Of a stretch of DNA of 64,000 bases, positions 29,510 through 47,704 are shown piece after piece. Source of the DNA: Megalobrama amblycephala (taxonomy: Eukaryota; Chordata; Actinopteri; Cypriniformes; Xenocyprididae). A program made the translations under genes and the position numbers. Position 1 is the stretch's first letter, and each line of letters starts with the position of its first letter. The notes under the pieces are model-generated. The model saw nothing but the letters and a program-made list of their open reading frames with translations, had not been told where the DNA came from and ran no database searches. The stretch covers positions 33,793,396 to 33,857,395 of the forward strand of contig NC_063054.1 of NCBI RefSeq assembly GCF_018812025.1, in the 5' to 3' direction.

Positions 29510-29920
29510 GACAGGTGAACTCACACTGAACCGTGTCCAAGTGCATTTGACCCTCAAAGCCCGGTTCGTTTGACAAGTGTGAGCACTCAGTTCCATGCCC
29601 TGGTGCGGTTCGTATAACCGGCCCTGGCCCGCTTGGAAGAGGTGGGCCAGAGCGCGGTTCAGTTGGGCTTGAGTGTGGTTCGCATGTAGTGTGAGCACGG
29701 AACAGCTACTACTTTTGTGTGCGCTGCTGTCATCATTACGACAGCAAACATCTTTATTACTACTTTGATAGTACACTTTTCAATTCATGTAATTAATTCG
29801 AGTGTATTTGGGTTCATAACGGGTCTGCTTCTCACCTTATTGCTGAACAGGAATTGTAGTTTGCTCCATTAACGTCAGCTGCTGTAATAATCGCGCTCGG
29901 TCTCGGTTCAATGCCTAGTG
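29510..29920. repeat. GC-rich interspersed repeat (CGGTTCG motifs)
   Basis: Repeated GGTTCG/CGAACC motifs with GTGTGAGCAC, in an otherwise AT-rich intron, suggest a transposon remnant. The ends are unclear. Confidence 0.4.
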
Positions 29921-31285
29921 TGACTACACTCTAACACTGAAGCACCTAACCCCGGTTGTAAGCCTAAACTTGACAAACAGTAAACTTGTCCCTCGAATCT
30001 GATTGGTTGATTGGAATGTTGATCCAGGAACATGTTGCATTTGGTAAAATCAGGTTCTGCTGTCAGTGACGCCATTTCAACCAAAACAAATATTCGTATA
30101 TGACACCACTACCTGTGGGCGAAGCCACTGCAAATGTCACAGAAACATCTGCTGAACGTCATTCTATCATTCGAAAGGGAATATTTTAGTGACATCTTAC
30201 AAATCTCTCACATCGAGCTGACGTCCGGACGACGCACATACGCTGGTTGGGGCGGCCCGGAAATTATGGAAATTCATCACCGGCCGTCATCAACAGGGTT
30301 TTTGAGAAAGTCAGCGGAAGAACGGAATAAACTGGAAAAGAAAATCAGAAAAAGGGAGAGGGGAAGAAGAAAAAGGAAAGTGGGAGGAAAAAGCCAGGCT
30401 GTTGTGGAGTGTTGCCAGGTGTCTGTGTGGTCTTTACATTTCAGCATTTAGGAGGCAAGCCAAGCAGGGAAGGGGTACAGACACACACACACACACACAA
30501 GGCCCTCAGCCCTTTTCAAACCGCAGGCACACTTCTTCATCACCTCCATGCGGATATGAAAGCAGTGTGACTCGGAACAGGGCGCCATCGGTATTTCTCG
30601 ACTTCTAATGAAGCAGCACTGATGTACGCAGCAACTATCCAAATCAGACGCAAACACGCACAGCCTGAGCCCGCGACCTCGGCGGTTGGCACCTTCACAC
30701 GCAGACTGAACGGATCGAGCCTGCGGTTCTGCTTTTCTCTTCTTCTCCTCTCTTGTTTTGGTTGGTTTTATGTGAGCAGTTCCCATTGTAAACTTAACTC
30801 GCCCCAAAGTGACGCCTCTGCTAAGTGAAACCGACTTCTTTTTACGTTCATTGTAAGCTTAAATAATGTCTATCAGTCTTGTGTGGTCTGTTTTGAAAGG
30901 AGCGCCGCGTGATGCGCCAAATCTGGCGTTTTTTTTCCTTTTTTACTGTAATATCAGCTGCTGTTATTGCTAAGGCTAAATTATTATCCTCTTTCAACTT
31001 GTTGATGTGTGAGATTGTCAAAACAATGAGACTCATGTGTCAGATTTGGGATTTTAGCTTCAAGCAAATGCGCTTGAAAGGGGATTTTGAGCAGATTTAC
31101 TTGCGGTCTCTGGTACTTCTAACAGCCGTGCTGTTTGACTGCTGTGATTGAGCCGTGGAAAGACAAAGATGCATAGAACACTTCCTATAGGTGTAACACT
31201 GAGTGACAGTCTAACACTGAATCCATAATTACACAGGTATGTTAGTTTAACCAACTCCACCCCGACAATTAGATCAAATGATGCT

Positions 31286-31540
31286 TAATGAGTGCTATTA
31301 GACACACACACACACACACACACACATACATGTTGAGTTTCCATGTTTTATGGGGACTTTCCATAGGCATAATGATTTTTTATACTGTACAACTGTATAT
31401 TCTCTCCCCTAACCCTGAACCTACCCATCACAGAAAACTTTCTGCATTTTTACATTTTCAAAAAACATCACTTAGTATGATTTATAAGCTGTTTTCCTCA
31501 TGGGGACCAAATAATTTCCCCACAAGCACAAGGAATTTTC
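31286..31540 (+). repeat. interspersed repeat following (AC)n
   Basis: An (AC)n run precedes TTTATGGGGACTTTCCATAG, CTGTACAACTGTATATTCTC, AAAACTTTCTGCATTTTTAC and CTCATGGGGACCAA. I recognise these phrases as a repeat shared by many fish genomes. Any reading frame here is a by-product. Confidence 0.65.
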
Positions 31541-32493
31541 TTCTAGAGCCAGGGTTTGATTCCGAGGGAACAGACATTTCATATGCCAAAAGATAGAAAA
31601 GCACAACGTATTGCAAATATACACATTATATTGTATTGTTGGATTTATTAAGGCTTAGTTTTAAGTGACCAGTTAAATGCCGTTTTTAAATTTCATGACA
31701 TTTAACCCCTATTTTTCCTGGAGTCACCCGTACAAAGAACACACATGCTGAAGTGCTTTTGAAATCACACTATTTCTATTTCTTATTTATTGGCACTGCT
31801 GATAAGTTAAAGAAATATTATAAATATCATATTTGACCCGTGCTGGCAAAATGAGTCTGAATGCGCACCGGCTAATTTCGAGCTGCAGGCAAAACAATTT
31901 TGGTCGAAATTGAATAGGTTTTCACAAAACGCACATGCACATATACACAATTACAGTATTTCAAAAAATTGCCAACGTCTTGGCAAGTATTCATGCAAAC
32001 ATTATCTGTTATGTCTTAAGTGAACGTTTGGTTAACTGTTGGGGAAAAACATCTGATGTGTGTAACATTATGTTAGATCTGTGTGATACAGTAGGTCTTA
32101 CTATATAGGCTGTCTGTTTCATTAATCAAACAATTGTGGAATTATGAAAAAAACTGTTGAATATATATTTTTTCCTATAGATATGGCTTTTGACTTAGTT
32201 TGTGCCAAATTACGTGTTATTAACAGGGATTTTAAGGTTTGGTTGCTAGGTGATTTTGTTTTGGAACCTTCAGAAAACTTTAACTCGATTTTTCTCAAAA
32301 TTGACTTTGCTGACTTTATCAACTTCAAACAAGTGTGGCTCAGGCGTTTTTGACGGACTCCAACAAATCAAATTGTAATCAAATTGTACATATAGTTTCA
32401 AATGTGTAAATATATCATTTCAAAATAGACATGACTTTAATTATAGGACAAATTGATAATTTTTAAAAAGACTTTTAAAATAGAAAAAATATA

Positions 32494-32959
32494 TACACTA
32501 CCATTCAAAAGTTTAGGGTCAAGATTTTTTTTTAAAGAAATTAATACTACAAAGATTTTTAGAAAATATTTTTAAAATAAATGCTGCTCTTTAGAACTTT
32601 CAATTCATCAAAAAAACTAGGAAAAAAAGATCACGATTTCACTGTTTTTATCATTGATAATAATAAGAAATGATTCTTGAGCAGCAAATCAGCATATAAG
32701 AATGATTTCTGAAGGGTCATGTGACACTAAAGACTGGAGTAATGATGCTGAAAATTCAGCTTTGAATCACAGGAATAAATTACATTTTAAAATATTTTAA
32801 AATAGAAAACAGTTATTTAAATTCTAATAACATTACGCAATACCACTACTGTGAAATATTGCTGTTTTTATTGTTTTTTTGATCCAGTAAATGCCTTGGT
32901 GTGCATCAAAAAAATCATCAAAAAAATCTTAACAACCCCAAACTTTTGAACGGTAATGT
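32494..32959. mobile_element. ACTACCG-family palindromic transposon copy
   Basis: Starts ACACTACCATTCAAAAGTTT and ends CCCCAAACTTTTGAACGGTAATGT (inverted). The interior has GGGTCATGTGACACTAAAGA and GATGCTGAAAATTCAGC. Confidence 0.88.
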
Positions 32960-34257
32960 ATATATAAACGTTTGCTTTTATTAATGGAGTTATTTTATGT
33001 TTAAAAAATATATAATGGAAAGAAATAAAGTACAAAGGTGTCCAGCAAATTAATACATGTAGAAACAATGACCTTGCATCTTAAAAAACGTCAGACAAAA
33101 AAAACATCAGCATTGTTTATTCCATTCAGATGTTCGTCAGCTTACAAAACGGCAGCCATTTAACAACAAGTAGCTGCGACATTTCCATGACTCTTATTCT
33201 TGCAATAACCTTTAAAATAACAAAGAACTCTCTCCATAATTTGATTCAAATGTTAAGACAGCAGGCCAGCACTGTTATGATACAACTGCAATAAAAAACA
33301 GGTGTATGTACTGGCTAAGAGAAAACCCCATGTGTGAGCCAATCAAGAAGCAAACTCACTGAGAGACGTCTGTCACAGAGAAATACTCAACACTCTCGTT
33401 GTCTAGCTCTTTCCTGGCCCTATTGATTCACAGTTCATATGGCACCCATCAAGATCTATTAAATACACAAACACATTAATACACTTCCTGTACTGGATAT
33501 CAGCCTCAGAATGAGGCCTTTGTGGTTGACGAGGAAAAACATGACCCAAAAGAACATTACAGCCACCTGTACTGGACATAATGAGGATATTTTGACTGAA
33601 ATAATAATAATTTTATGTACAAAAACATGTTACAGTTATTTCTACGATTCTCAAAAAATATAAACACATAGAGATGTTCCAACAGGACATTCTGACAGCA
33701 TACTGTAGGCATTGTCTGAACGTGCGAGACGGGCCTCTTCCCAAATTACCTGCTCATTAACACCAATTTGAGGTTTAATGAGGCAGAATTGTAAATGAGG
33801 CGTTCTTCGATAAAATCAGTGCGGAGTGAGAAATGTGAAATTATTAAGAGGGCACATGTGATTAGTCCCAGAAGGATCGCATGGACATCTGCACATGCTC
33901 AGAGCGCAGGTGATGTCTGAGTATGCTCATTTATTTCTGGGTTCGTTTATTTCCCTCTTGTCTCTGCTTAATTGATGCAATAGCTGCATTTGTTGCATGA
34001 CTGCTCTCTTTGAGACTCGTTTTAACTGCAGTAAAAGTGTTCCGAATATTTCCAAACACCCGCAAAGTTCTTGTAGATGCTTCAAGACTTTGGTATCCCA
34101 TCCTCAATACTTGGATGCCATTTTTATTTTTTAACTCAACTGTCATGGAATGGAACACACTGGATTGTGGGATATCGAAGGCAGTGAAGGATACATCTGC
34201 ACCGCCTTCAAAAATCCATCAGATTCAAGTATCTCAGTAGACAGGATGTGACACGAT

Positions 34258-35086
34258 CATAGAGTGATGCAGGTATGACGTCAGAACCCGAAGACTAATT
34301 CGCTGCTGGTTCCTTTGAGATTTTCCTATGGAGTTTTATAATGGGGTTTTCGATTTATGAGTAAAATAAAGCCTGCGGTAAACATAACTTGAAGATGCTT
34401 GAAGAAGATTTTGACGTTTTGTTCTACAAGTTCACTGCACACACACACAGTTACTTATTAAAAACGTACAGTACGTTTTCAACAATGAACATAACTGCTT
34501 GTGCAGGGCTACTCATTTTCACTGGCCACTCATTTTTAATATTATCTCATAATTTGGCAACAGGTATATTAGGCTGCTGTCACTTTAAGACCTGATGCAT
34601 GGATCCATATTATTCTGTTACACATGCGTTTCTTTCTCAATACTTTCTCAATACTCGCCAAGACTGGCATTTTGACGTTATTTTGTGAGTATTTGACTGT
34701 TTAAGAGCAATAAGCAGTGAAAAAGAACTCAATTTAGTACCGAGAGGTGGCTTTATGTGCACACTTTGGGTATGAACAAAATCTGCGGAAATGTGTTATA
34801 TTATGCGAAATACGTGCAATCCCACACCCAAATTCAAGCCTTGTAACACCAACAATATTCATCCAGAGCAAATGAAATGAGTGAGTGAGGGGAGGCGGGT
34901 TCGTGTGTCAACTCGCTGTTGGAGAGATGAGAGCGAGAAAGAGCTTGTATCTATTTTGTGGAAAGTACCATCAAGTTATGTTTACCATAGGCTTTCTTTT
35001 ACAAAAAAAAAAAAAAAAAAAATCTCAAAGGAACCAGCAGCGAATTAGACTTCCAGGGATCTGACGTCACACCTGCACCACTATAT
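34258..35086. mobile_element. palindromic DNA element (GCAGGTATGACGTCAGA ends)
   Basis: Left end TGCAGGTATGACGTCAGAAC then AATTCGCTGCTGGTTCCTTT. The right end mirrors it with AAAGGAACCAGCAGCGAATT then TCTGACGTCACACCTGCA. Poly-A at 35001-35021 lies inside the right arm. Confidence 0.85.
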
Positions 35087-35570
35087 TGGATTCGGACGTG
35101 CCTTGTTGCCTTCCTACCTCACAAAAGCAGCATTTTTCAGCTTTTGGACGCAGCCACTGTCTTCAGAAAAATATGGCATATTATCCTCTTTTTTTTTCAA
35201 AAAAGGTACAAAAGTTCACAGCTACATGTAGGTCACTATGTTAGTCCCTTGACCTTGTCACATTGCATGCTCAATTTAGGCAAGTGGCATCCAGTTACCA
35301 GTTACTGTATGTTAACAACTGTGGCTGGAAAGGAAAGGTCAAATCCAGTGCATTGCATTATGGGACACAATCAATAATAGTTAAAATTCGTAACTATATC
35401 AGTGGATAAAATAGACATAACTTAAATTACAGGACAAATTAATACTTTCGGTTCCTTACACACTGCATAGAATTTTTGTAAACAGGCTCCATTTTTCGGG
35501 AGTTAATTCGGTTGTAGAATGCGGTTGTCACTCCTGTAAATTACTGAATGGTGTGTGTACAGAACAGGAT

Positions 35571-35927
35571 TAAAGGTTTAATTCACCCAAAAATGAAAAT
35601 TATCCCATAATTTACTCACCCTCAAGCTATGCTAGGTGTATATGACTTTCTTCTTTCAGCCAAACACAACCAGTTAACAAGTTATATTCAAAATATCCTA
35701 TCTCTTCCAAACTTTATAATGGGAGTAAATGGTTCCTGAGCTTTTGAAGCCCAAAAAAGTGCATCCATCCATCATAAAAGTAATCCATATGACTCCAGGG
35801 GGTTAATAAAGGCCTTCTGAAGTGAAGCGATGTTTTGGGAAGAAAAATATCCATATTTACAACTATAATCACTGGCTTCCGGTAACGGCCGTACGAGAGT
35901 CTAGTTCCGTGTGACCATACTGACTTA
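35571..35927. repeat. TTCACCCAAAAATGAAAAT repeat, single arm
   Basis: Starts AAAGGTTTAATTCACCCAAA and continues with TTTACTCACCCTCAAGC. This is the same end sequence as the complete palindrome at 49576-50364. Abuts the next element at 35928. Confidence 0.7.
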
Positions 35928-36618
35928 AAGGTGGGGTATCCGTTTTTTCAGCTACACTGTTTGGAAGTTAGTCGGGCCGATACCAACAACAAACGTCTAA
36001 CCAATCAGTCAGATTGCGGAGAGCAAGAGAGAGATTTGAAAAAAATAAATAAAAAAATGCAGAAAGAGAAATGATGAGACAATACAAAAGGGCTCAAAAG
36101 AACATCACTGGAATGAAGGTTTATGACTGGGCAAGTGCTTTAGGACCTGTGTTAATTTTAGAAAAGCTTTCCAGCGCTGGAGAAAACCTGAAAACAGACG
36201 CGGAGGCTGCTTTGAACCTGCTTCTCATGTGAGTAAAACTGGGTTTGAGTGTCATGATTGTCTGCTGTGCTGTTGGCTATTAACAACGAACACTTGTTTG
36301 TACTTAGACTCTTGTGTACTGTACATTCATTTTTTGTGCTTCCTTGTCGTTCATCCACTCTCGCATTGTGTGTGTAACAGTGGCTAGCTAGTGAAAGTTG
36401 TGCAGGTGAAGCACTGCACACTGACAACTGCTAGAGAATGAGGTGTTTAGCGTCATTGCCTCAAATTCCAGTAGCGATCGGGCCGGGGTTCGAGAGCAGG
36501 GTGGTTAGGATTGGAGTGTGCGTTTTGGAAGTGGAGCAATGAAGAGAGGGGTGGGTTTGTTTGGGTTGATTTCAAATATCAACAATGTCCAACAGCGTAG
36601 GATACCTCACCTTTAAAT
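35928..36618. mobile_element. palindromic DNA element (TTAAAGGTGGGGTATCC ends)
   Basis: Left CTTAAAGGTGGGGTATCCG and GCTACACTGTTTGG are mirrored at the right by TCCAACAGCGTAGGATACCTC and ACCTTTAAA. No coding capacity. Confidence 0.8.
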
Positions 36619-38633
36619 ATACAACATACTGAGGTCATGTAGCATACTAGTGTTTGAAACATTTAACATTGCATACTGTTTCACATACATTTAAAAAAAA
36701 TAAAAATATTAAGCAGTATACAGACAATATTGTGCAATATATGAACTAAAGTTTAAAACTGTAGAATGTGAAATCTTTCTGTCTGTCAGAGACGTGGTAT
36801 TCTTAATCGCAATCTGACAGCATATTGTAAGCCGAGACAGGAGCTTTACAATATCAGATCAGCGCTATACAAAAAGTCCCCTGTAAAAGACCTCCGGTGC
36901 ACCGACCCTTTCATCTGTTCCTACGCACAATAACACGGCCTGCAAGCCCTTCAAAAACTTCACTTATAGATAAGGCAGAAATAGAGGAAGTCTTCAACAT
37001 CAAAGACGAGGCCTGTAGTTGCTAGAGGCCATTGTAATACAATGAAGAATCAAGACCATATACAGCCGTTGTGTCTAAGTGCCTCTAAATACTAGTACCA
37101 TATGTGTTCATTGAGAATAGTATGAAAGTCAGAGAGAAAAAGAGAGGCAGAAATGTTGTTAGGGATGTGATAGGCTTGATTTCTAAGCCAAGACGAAAGT
37201 ATATATTTTTCATAATAAAGTAAAACAGCTGCTTGCCAGACCAGTTGGCACTGACAGATGTAGTAGATTTTTTTTCCGCTGTTTTATAAGTGCCATTAAA
37301 ACAAGCTGATGCAAGCACAATGTTACCGTGGTAGAACCTCTGTGCAGACACTAACCTAACGCTCAGACAGACAGCTGATTAAGATAACGCTGACAGACCA
37401 GCCACACACAACAAAGTGTCAATTCTCGAATCTCTATAGTCAACTTCAAAGTCAAAATACTGTTTATTTTGTTGGTGCACATTTATGGTCTTCTTGTGCA
37501 CGATTCATTGCAGTGTTTCCCACAGGAGTTTATGTTGGAGGGGAAAAAAACAAAACAAAACAATTTTATATAAAAAATATAAAAATAAAATATCCCCCCA
37601 AAAATACTTAAATAAAATATTCTAAATAAAATACTTAAATGTTTTAAGACAAAAAATTGTAATTTCAAATGTAAACATTAATCATAGTAAATATTAATAT
37701 TTTACATATTAATAAAAATAATATTTAAATGTTAATTTTATTAATTATATATATATATTTTATTTTTATTTTTATTTTTTTTTTATATTTGAAGATCATA
37801 ACTGTTTAATAATATATATATATATATTATTTGATATTTGAAGATCATAACTGGAAAAACATGGACTGATGAAGAATATTAATAACTAGAATATTAATAC
37901 CTATAATAATGTGTTTATGTATCTTTAACTATATGTCACATGTCAAGTAAACAACTAGTCAGAATAGACTGATCTCGGTTTCACTAACCTACTTTTAGCT
38001 TTCTAAAAGTGCACATCACAATTATGTCTCTCGACTCATTTGAAGTAGGACACGATCATCTGCTGTTCAGCGAGTTAGACTAACGATTCGACGAGGAAGT
38101 GAATTGTCTGACTGATTCAGTCCAATGACTCCAGTGTTTCATTAAAAATGATTCACCAACTGGCTCAACTGATTCCTTGAAAATAACCTAATCTAGCGAT
38201 TCGAGCTATGTGAAGTTTTTCCTCTCTCGTCACATACAACCTTGCAAAATTATTCCACTGAATATCCCTCAGAAATTATAGTATATTCATCCAGTGAATT
38301 CAGCATTAGTCATGGAAGGGATTGTGGTACTTTTCTAAATTTTTAAACATAAAACTGAAAAATCACAACTACACGTTTAGTCCCCATTAGTGAAAGCAAT
38401 CCTGAAACCAAGTCTCCGGTCTGTTCAAAGCAAAATTAAAGTCATCAATCTGTCTACCCAGAGAGAATTTCTTCAGCAATGAATTCATGACAAACCGATT
38501 GAGGCAGAAATCAAAAAATAAATAAATCAATCACTAGCACATGCACCGAATGACCGCAAGCCTTTGATGAGGTGCGATCGCGGCCCGACAGAGAGGTGAA
38601 CGTGATGACAGGCCTCGTGGATGTGGTTAGTCA

Positions 38634-43620
<4,987 letters not shown>

Positions 43621-44670
43621 CGCCACAAGGTGAATGTGTACGGTTTAGCCAGGTCTCTGAATTTTTTTTTTTTTAAGACTGTATGAATCTTATCATAGTG
43701 GATTAGACGAATTGTCTAAAAAAATATATATATATCAGAAAACGTGGATGTTATCCGCGTCACTAGAGCGCGTAATCACGCAATCGCTTTTACTCCGGAT
43801 AAAAATGTATACAGACAGTCGGATTTCATCTCATATAAACAATATTTGTTATATTAGCCTCGATGATAATAAATATAAGGTGATGTTTTGTCACTGATGT
43901 GTAGGATCAGTGAAGTTCTCTCTAATAGCGCTCCCTGGAGAGCGCAGGATCAAATTAAGCTTTGAGGATGAAAAGAGCTCAGGAGGCGAAATGTTTGTTG
44001 CTTCCAATGTGGTTGGTCTTTGAAGACAGGGATTTCTCTTTTTTGTGGTTCATATAGTTCCAGCATCATGCAATAATTAGAGTGATGCCACTCAAACACG
44101 TGATGTCCCGATCACATCATAAAAATTCAACTGAAGTCAACTCAACAGTATGATCGTGCATAACTTTAGTCTATAACTTTGCCTGCATGTGAAAGATTAA
44201 AACTGCATTGCTATTATCACTTCTGTCTGAATTGAAACTGTCCGTGTGGGTCCTGAATAGATTCAATTGCTGCATTACGAAAACATTTTTTTTATGTTTT
44301 CCATGAAATCGCTTGCAGAAAGGACATTATTAAATTACTTTTATGCACAATGGCAATTGAATATGCATGCAATACAACACAATACAATACAATATTGACA
44401 TACTGAGTATGTTGAGTTTTCTTCAGACACTGGAAAAAGGCCAACTGAAAATTTTCAAATGTAGATTATGTTTAGAATTCAGAAAGTAGGCTACTGATTT
44501 CACTTTATAGGCTATATCTATATCTGTATTAGTAATCTGCTGTCACATGTCTTAATAAAGGCACATAATTGAATGTCTTCACTATTATAGCCCATCAAAA
44601 AAACACGTTGACCTTTTGTGACAACATGCCCCAATAACTATTGTCACAATAGAACGTGCCATTAATATTC

Positions 44671-44696
44671 TTTTTTTTTTTTTTTTTTTTTTTTTT
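44671..44696. repeat. poly-T tract
   Basis: About 26 consecutive T; a poly-A tract follows at about 44825-44844. Confidence 0.9.
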
Positions 44697-46319
44697 AGTA
44701 AAATTTAACAATAAAACGATTAATTTAACAGTAAAAATGAACATAAAATATCAAATTATTATTTTGGCTGACAAATACTACAATTATTAAATGTATAACA
44801 TTTAAAATACATGTGAGGTCTTATAAAAAAAAAAAAAAAAAAAAATCCTATCCAAAAAGAACAGCATTTAATTAAAGAAACTTAAATGGAGTTTAACTGA
44901 AAACATCTCATATCTCAGTCTAAGAAAGTGTGACTCACGGAGCAACATGCTGGGATAATTTGAGTGAGCCATAATGGCAGAATATTTTCAGAATCATATT
45001 ATACACGTTCTACACACACTTCTACCCCATAAAGCACAGACTAAACAGGCTGCAGTTTTAACACCCTTTGAGTTTCTCAAAGTATCCACACACAGCCTTC
45101 CGCGTTCTGGTAGTGCAACTAAAATACAAGTCATCTAATAACTAACTCCCCATCTCTCAGTGATACTGTAGATGGCAATCTCTCCCTCTGACTCAACAGG
45201 CTCAGGGATTGTGATTAACCCAAGTCATAAGTGTTGCAATATGTTTCACACATTTAAAAAATCATTGGAATAATAGGTCCATAATTTTGATGGGAACACA
45301 GACACAGCCAATAAACAAAATAGGATATAAACAAAGCGTCTAATTATTCTTGGCAGGACCGTGCAAGAGAAATCAAAACGGCTCACTCGGTGACAGCCGT
45401 CAATCAAAATTTTGCCGAATGTTTGTTTTGGGACCTCCTTCAGTTTTAACGTTTAACCTAATATTTCAGTAGTAGGGAAAAGCGTATGCTTTAAACATGT
45501 TCCCGAAGAGAAGAAAAAATGTGAAAGAACAAGCAAGACATTTACAATATAGTATCCTCCAGCAAGCACTTATACCTTCAGATCCTATTTGCCATTTTGT
45601 CATGAAAAACAACAACAAACAAACCAAAAGCAAATGCAAAACCAACAAAATCAAAAGTGATTATCTACTGACTGATTGTTTAGGAATACATATTCATAAC
45701 TACAGCTAGAAAACAAGGTAAAGTAGCTCAGTATCGCTCGCATATACTGTATGAAAGTCTTGCAGGGTGGCATGAGTGGGGGTGGCGATGGTCTCTTGGG
45801 TACGTTGCGAGTCTCTTGTATGTGGGAGGGATAGAAAAAACTTCAGGAAGCACTGACATGCATCTGGCACATCGTTAAGAGAGAGAAAAAATTGTTTGAG
45901 TTATACAAGTTGCGATTGAATTACATGCCTAGTCGTTTGCCCCGAGCACCGAAAATGTGTTCAAGATTGGCCAATGTTATTAAAGATCAATTTTCAATTC
46001 CCAAAAAGATCAATCAGAGTAGATATAATTGAATTCACAAAGGTATTATTCCAACAGTTTGCTTGATTTTTGTTCAAATCTCAATCACTGATTTGTTTGG
46101 GAAATAAAATCAGTAATAATTCCTCATAGATGGATGCCAAACATGTGAGATTCATGGCTATCAATGAAACAACGATGCAAATAAAATTTAATAAGAGAAA
46201 TAAAGCAACCGTCGACATGTCTAAACAGAGAGGCGTGTTAAATCATATACACAAGGAGATATCAAAGAGCATTTATCACATCTGAATCCACTTTGCCGGT
46301 ACAGTATGGCCGCCATCTG

Positions 46320-46660
46320 CCAGCAATATCAGAGTGGAGCGAACGCACGTGATTCGAGTGCCTCGAGAGCTCTGCCCACTTCTTTTCGGGCGTCTCGTTT
46401 GATCTCCTAATGAGCCAAACGGAGCCCACACAGCTGGCTATGATGTGCTACAAAGATGAGGGGTTAGAAGGCATCCACCGAGCAAGAACCCGGGATTACC
46501 ACGCGTGCGCTATTCCGAGCTGCGCGTCACCAGACACTCGAGCTGGATTCGAACCAGCTCAAACGCTGATGATGTGATAAGCCGAACGTAACCGAACCCT
46601 TATCTGCCGATGCCGTGATACGCCGAGCTGACAGCGTAATCCAGCGCGGGTAGCTCATCA
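46320..46660. promoter_or_regulatory. CpG-rich block in runx2 intron 1
   Basis: Dense CG dinucleotides (for example CACGCGTGCGC, GCTGCGCGTCACC) in an AT-rich intron, with no transposon ends recognised. It could be an unmethylated promoter-like island (alternative runx2, lncRNA or the 5' end of supt3h) or a GC-rich repeat remnant. No coding exon was seen. Confidence 0.4.
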
Positions 46661-47398
46661 GAAACGGCTGTAAGAGGTCGGTTTCAACACAACCAGAAAA
46701 AAAAAATCCAGCAGCAACACTTGCCCCCCTCATGGCGAATTATAAGTGATGACACGAGACAAAGAAACCATTGTTGACTGGTAATGTAAACACGAAGAGA
46801 CACTGAGCTCCGGGGCTTTAATGATATCCAAATGACTCCAATTCAGATTCATACAGCCCTGGGATTATGTAACGTGCTACATGAGTGTTTTTCTCTGCTT
46901 CTTTCTCGTCCTGCATTCTTTCGACGGTTGAGAGGAAAAGTACAGCCACTTAAGTCCCTGGATCAGGGCTCCATTTCACAGTGGTGCATTTTTTGAGACA
47001 CTTAATTATGGCTTTATGTGGGGAGCAATTTGATGGGGCTATGGAGGCTTCCAATTTTAAATAGTTACTTTCCATCCTTGGCACGCTTCACGAGAACATA
47101 CTCGCGCGAGCGGGACGGCGATGATTCGTACGCAGAATTCATGGCCTTACCTCATCAGGAAGACCTTCTCAACATCCTTTCAACCCCCAGATTTAATCTG
47201 AGCCTATAATTGCCATTTTGTCATTGACTGGTCAGTGACATCATCACTGCAGACGAGATCTTCAGTATTTGTGTTGCCAGTGAGGCACAAGAACTGGCTC
47301 CGAGAGCAAATTGGACCCGTGTTATGGTCACGAATTTCAGGAACACGACGGTTTTTTGGATGTGCGCTGTGTTCCTTATGGAAAGTGGAGTGGGGGGC

Positions 47399-47430
47399 CT
47401 GTGGTGGTGGTGGTGGTGGTGGTGATGGAG
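47399..47430. repeat. (GGT)n short tandem repeat
   Basis: GTGGTGGTGG run followed by G-rich sequence including a GGGGGGGG stretch at about 47453; possible G-quadruplex on the plus strand. Confidence 0.7.
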
Positions 47431-47690
47431 AAGAGGGGGCTGGTTTTGGGTTGGGGGGGGGCAGGCTACAAAGACAATTTCCTTTTTGCTCTCATTGGCA
47501 TGACTGTCTGCCGCCTCTAGCCTTCATGGAGGTCCTTAATTGAGATCACTTGTACATAAAAATAGGAACAGAAAAGGAACTTTTGCGGCTTGTGAGGGGG
47601 AAAAGCGGAATAAAAAGGCTGGTAATATGTGACAAAGGCTTCCATTAAAATACCCGTAACACTTAAGTCAAGTATAAGAGATTGAGGGCC

Positions 47691-47704
47691 GTTGCCATGG
47701 CGAC
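47691..47704. promoter_or_regulatory. RFX X-box-like motif
   Basis: GTTGCCATGGCGAC matches the palindromic RFX consensus GTTGCCATGGYAAC at 13 of 14 positions. It sits in repeat-poor intronic DNA 4.3 kb upstream of the P2 start codon. Confidence 0.45.
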
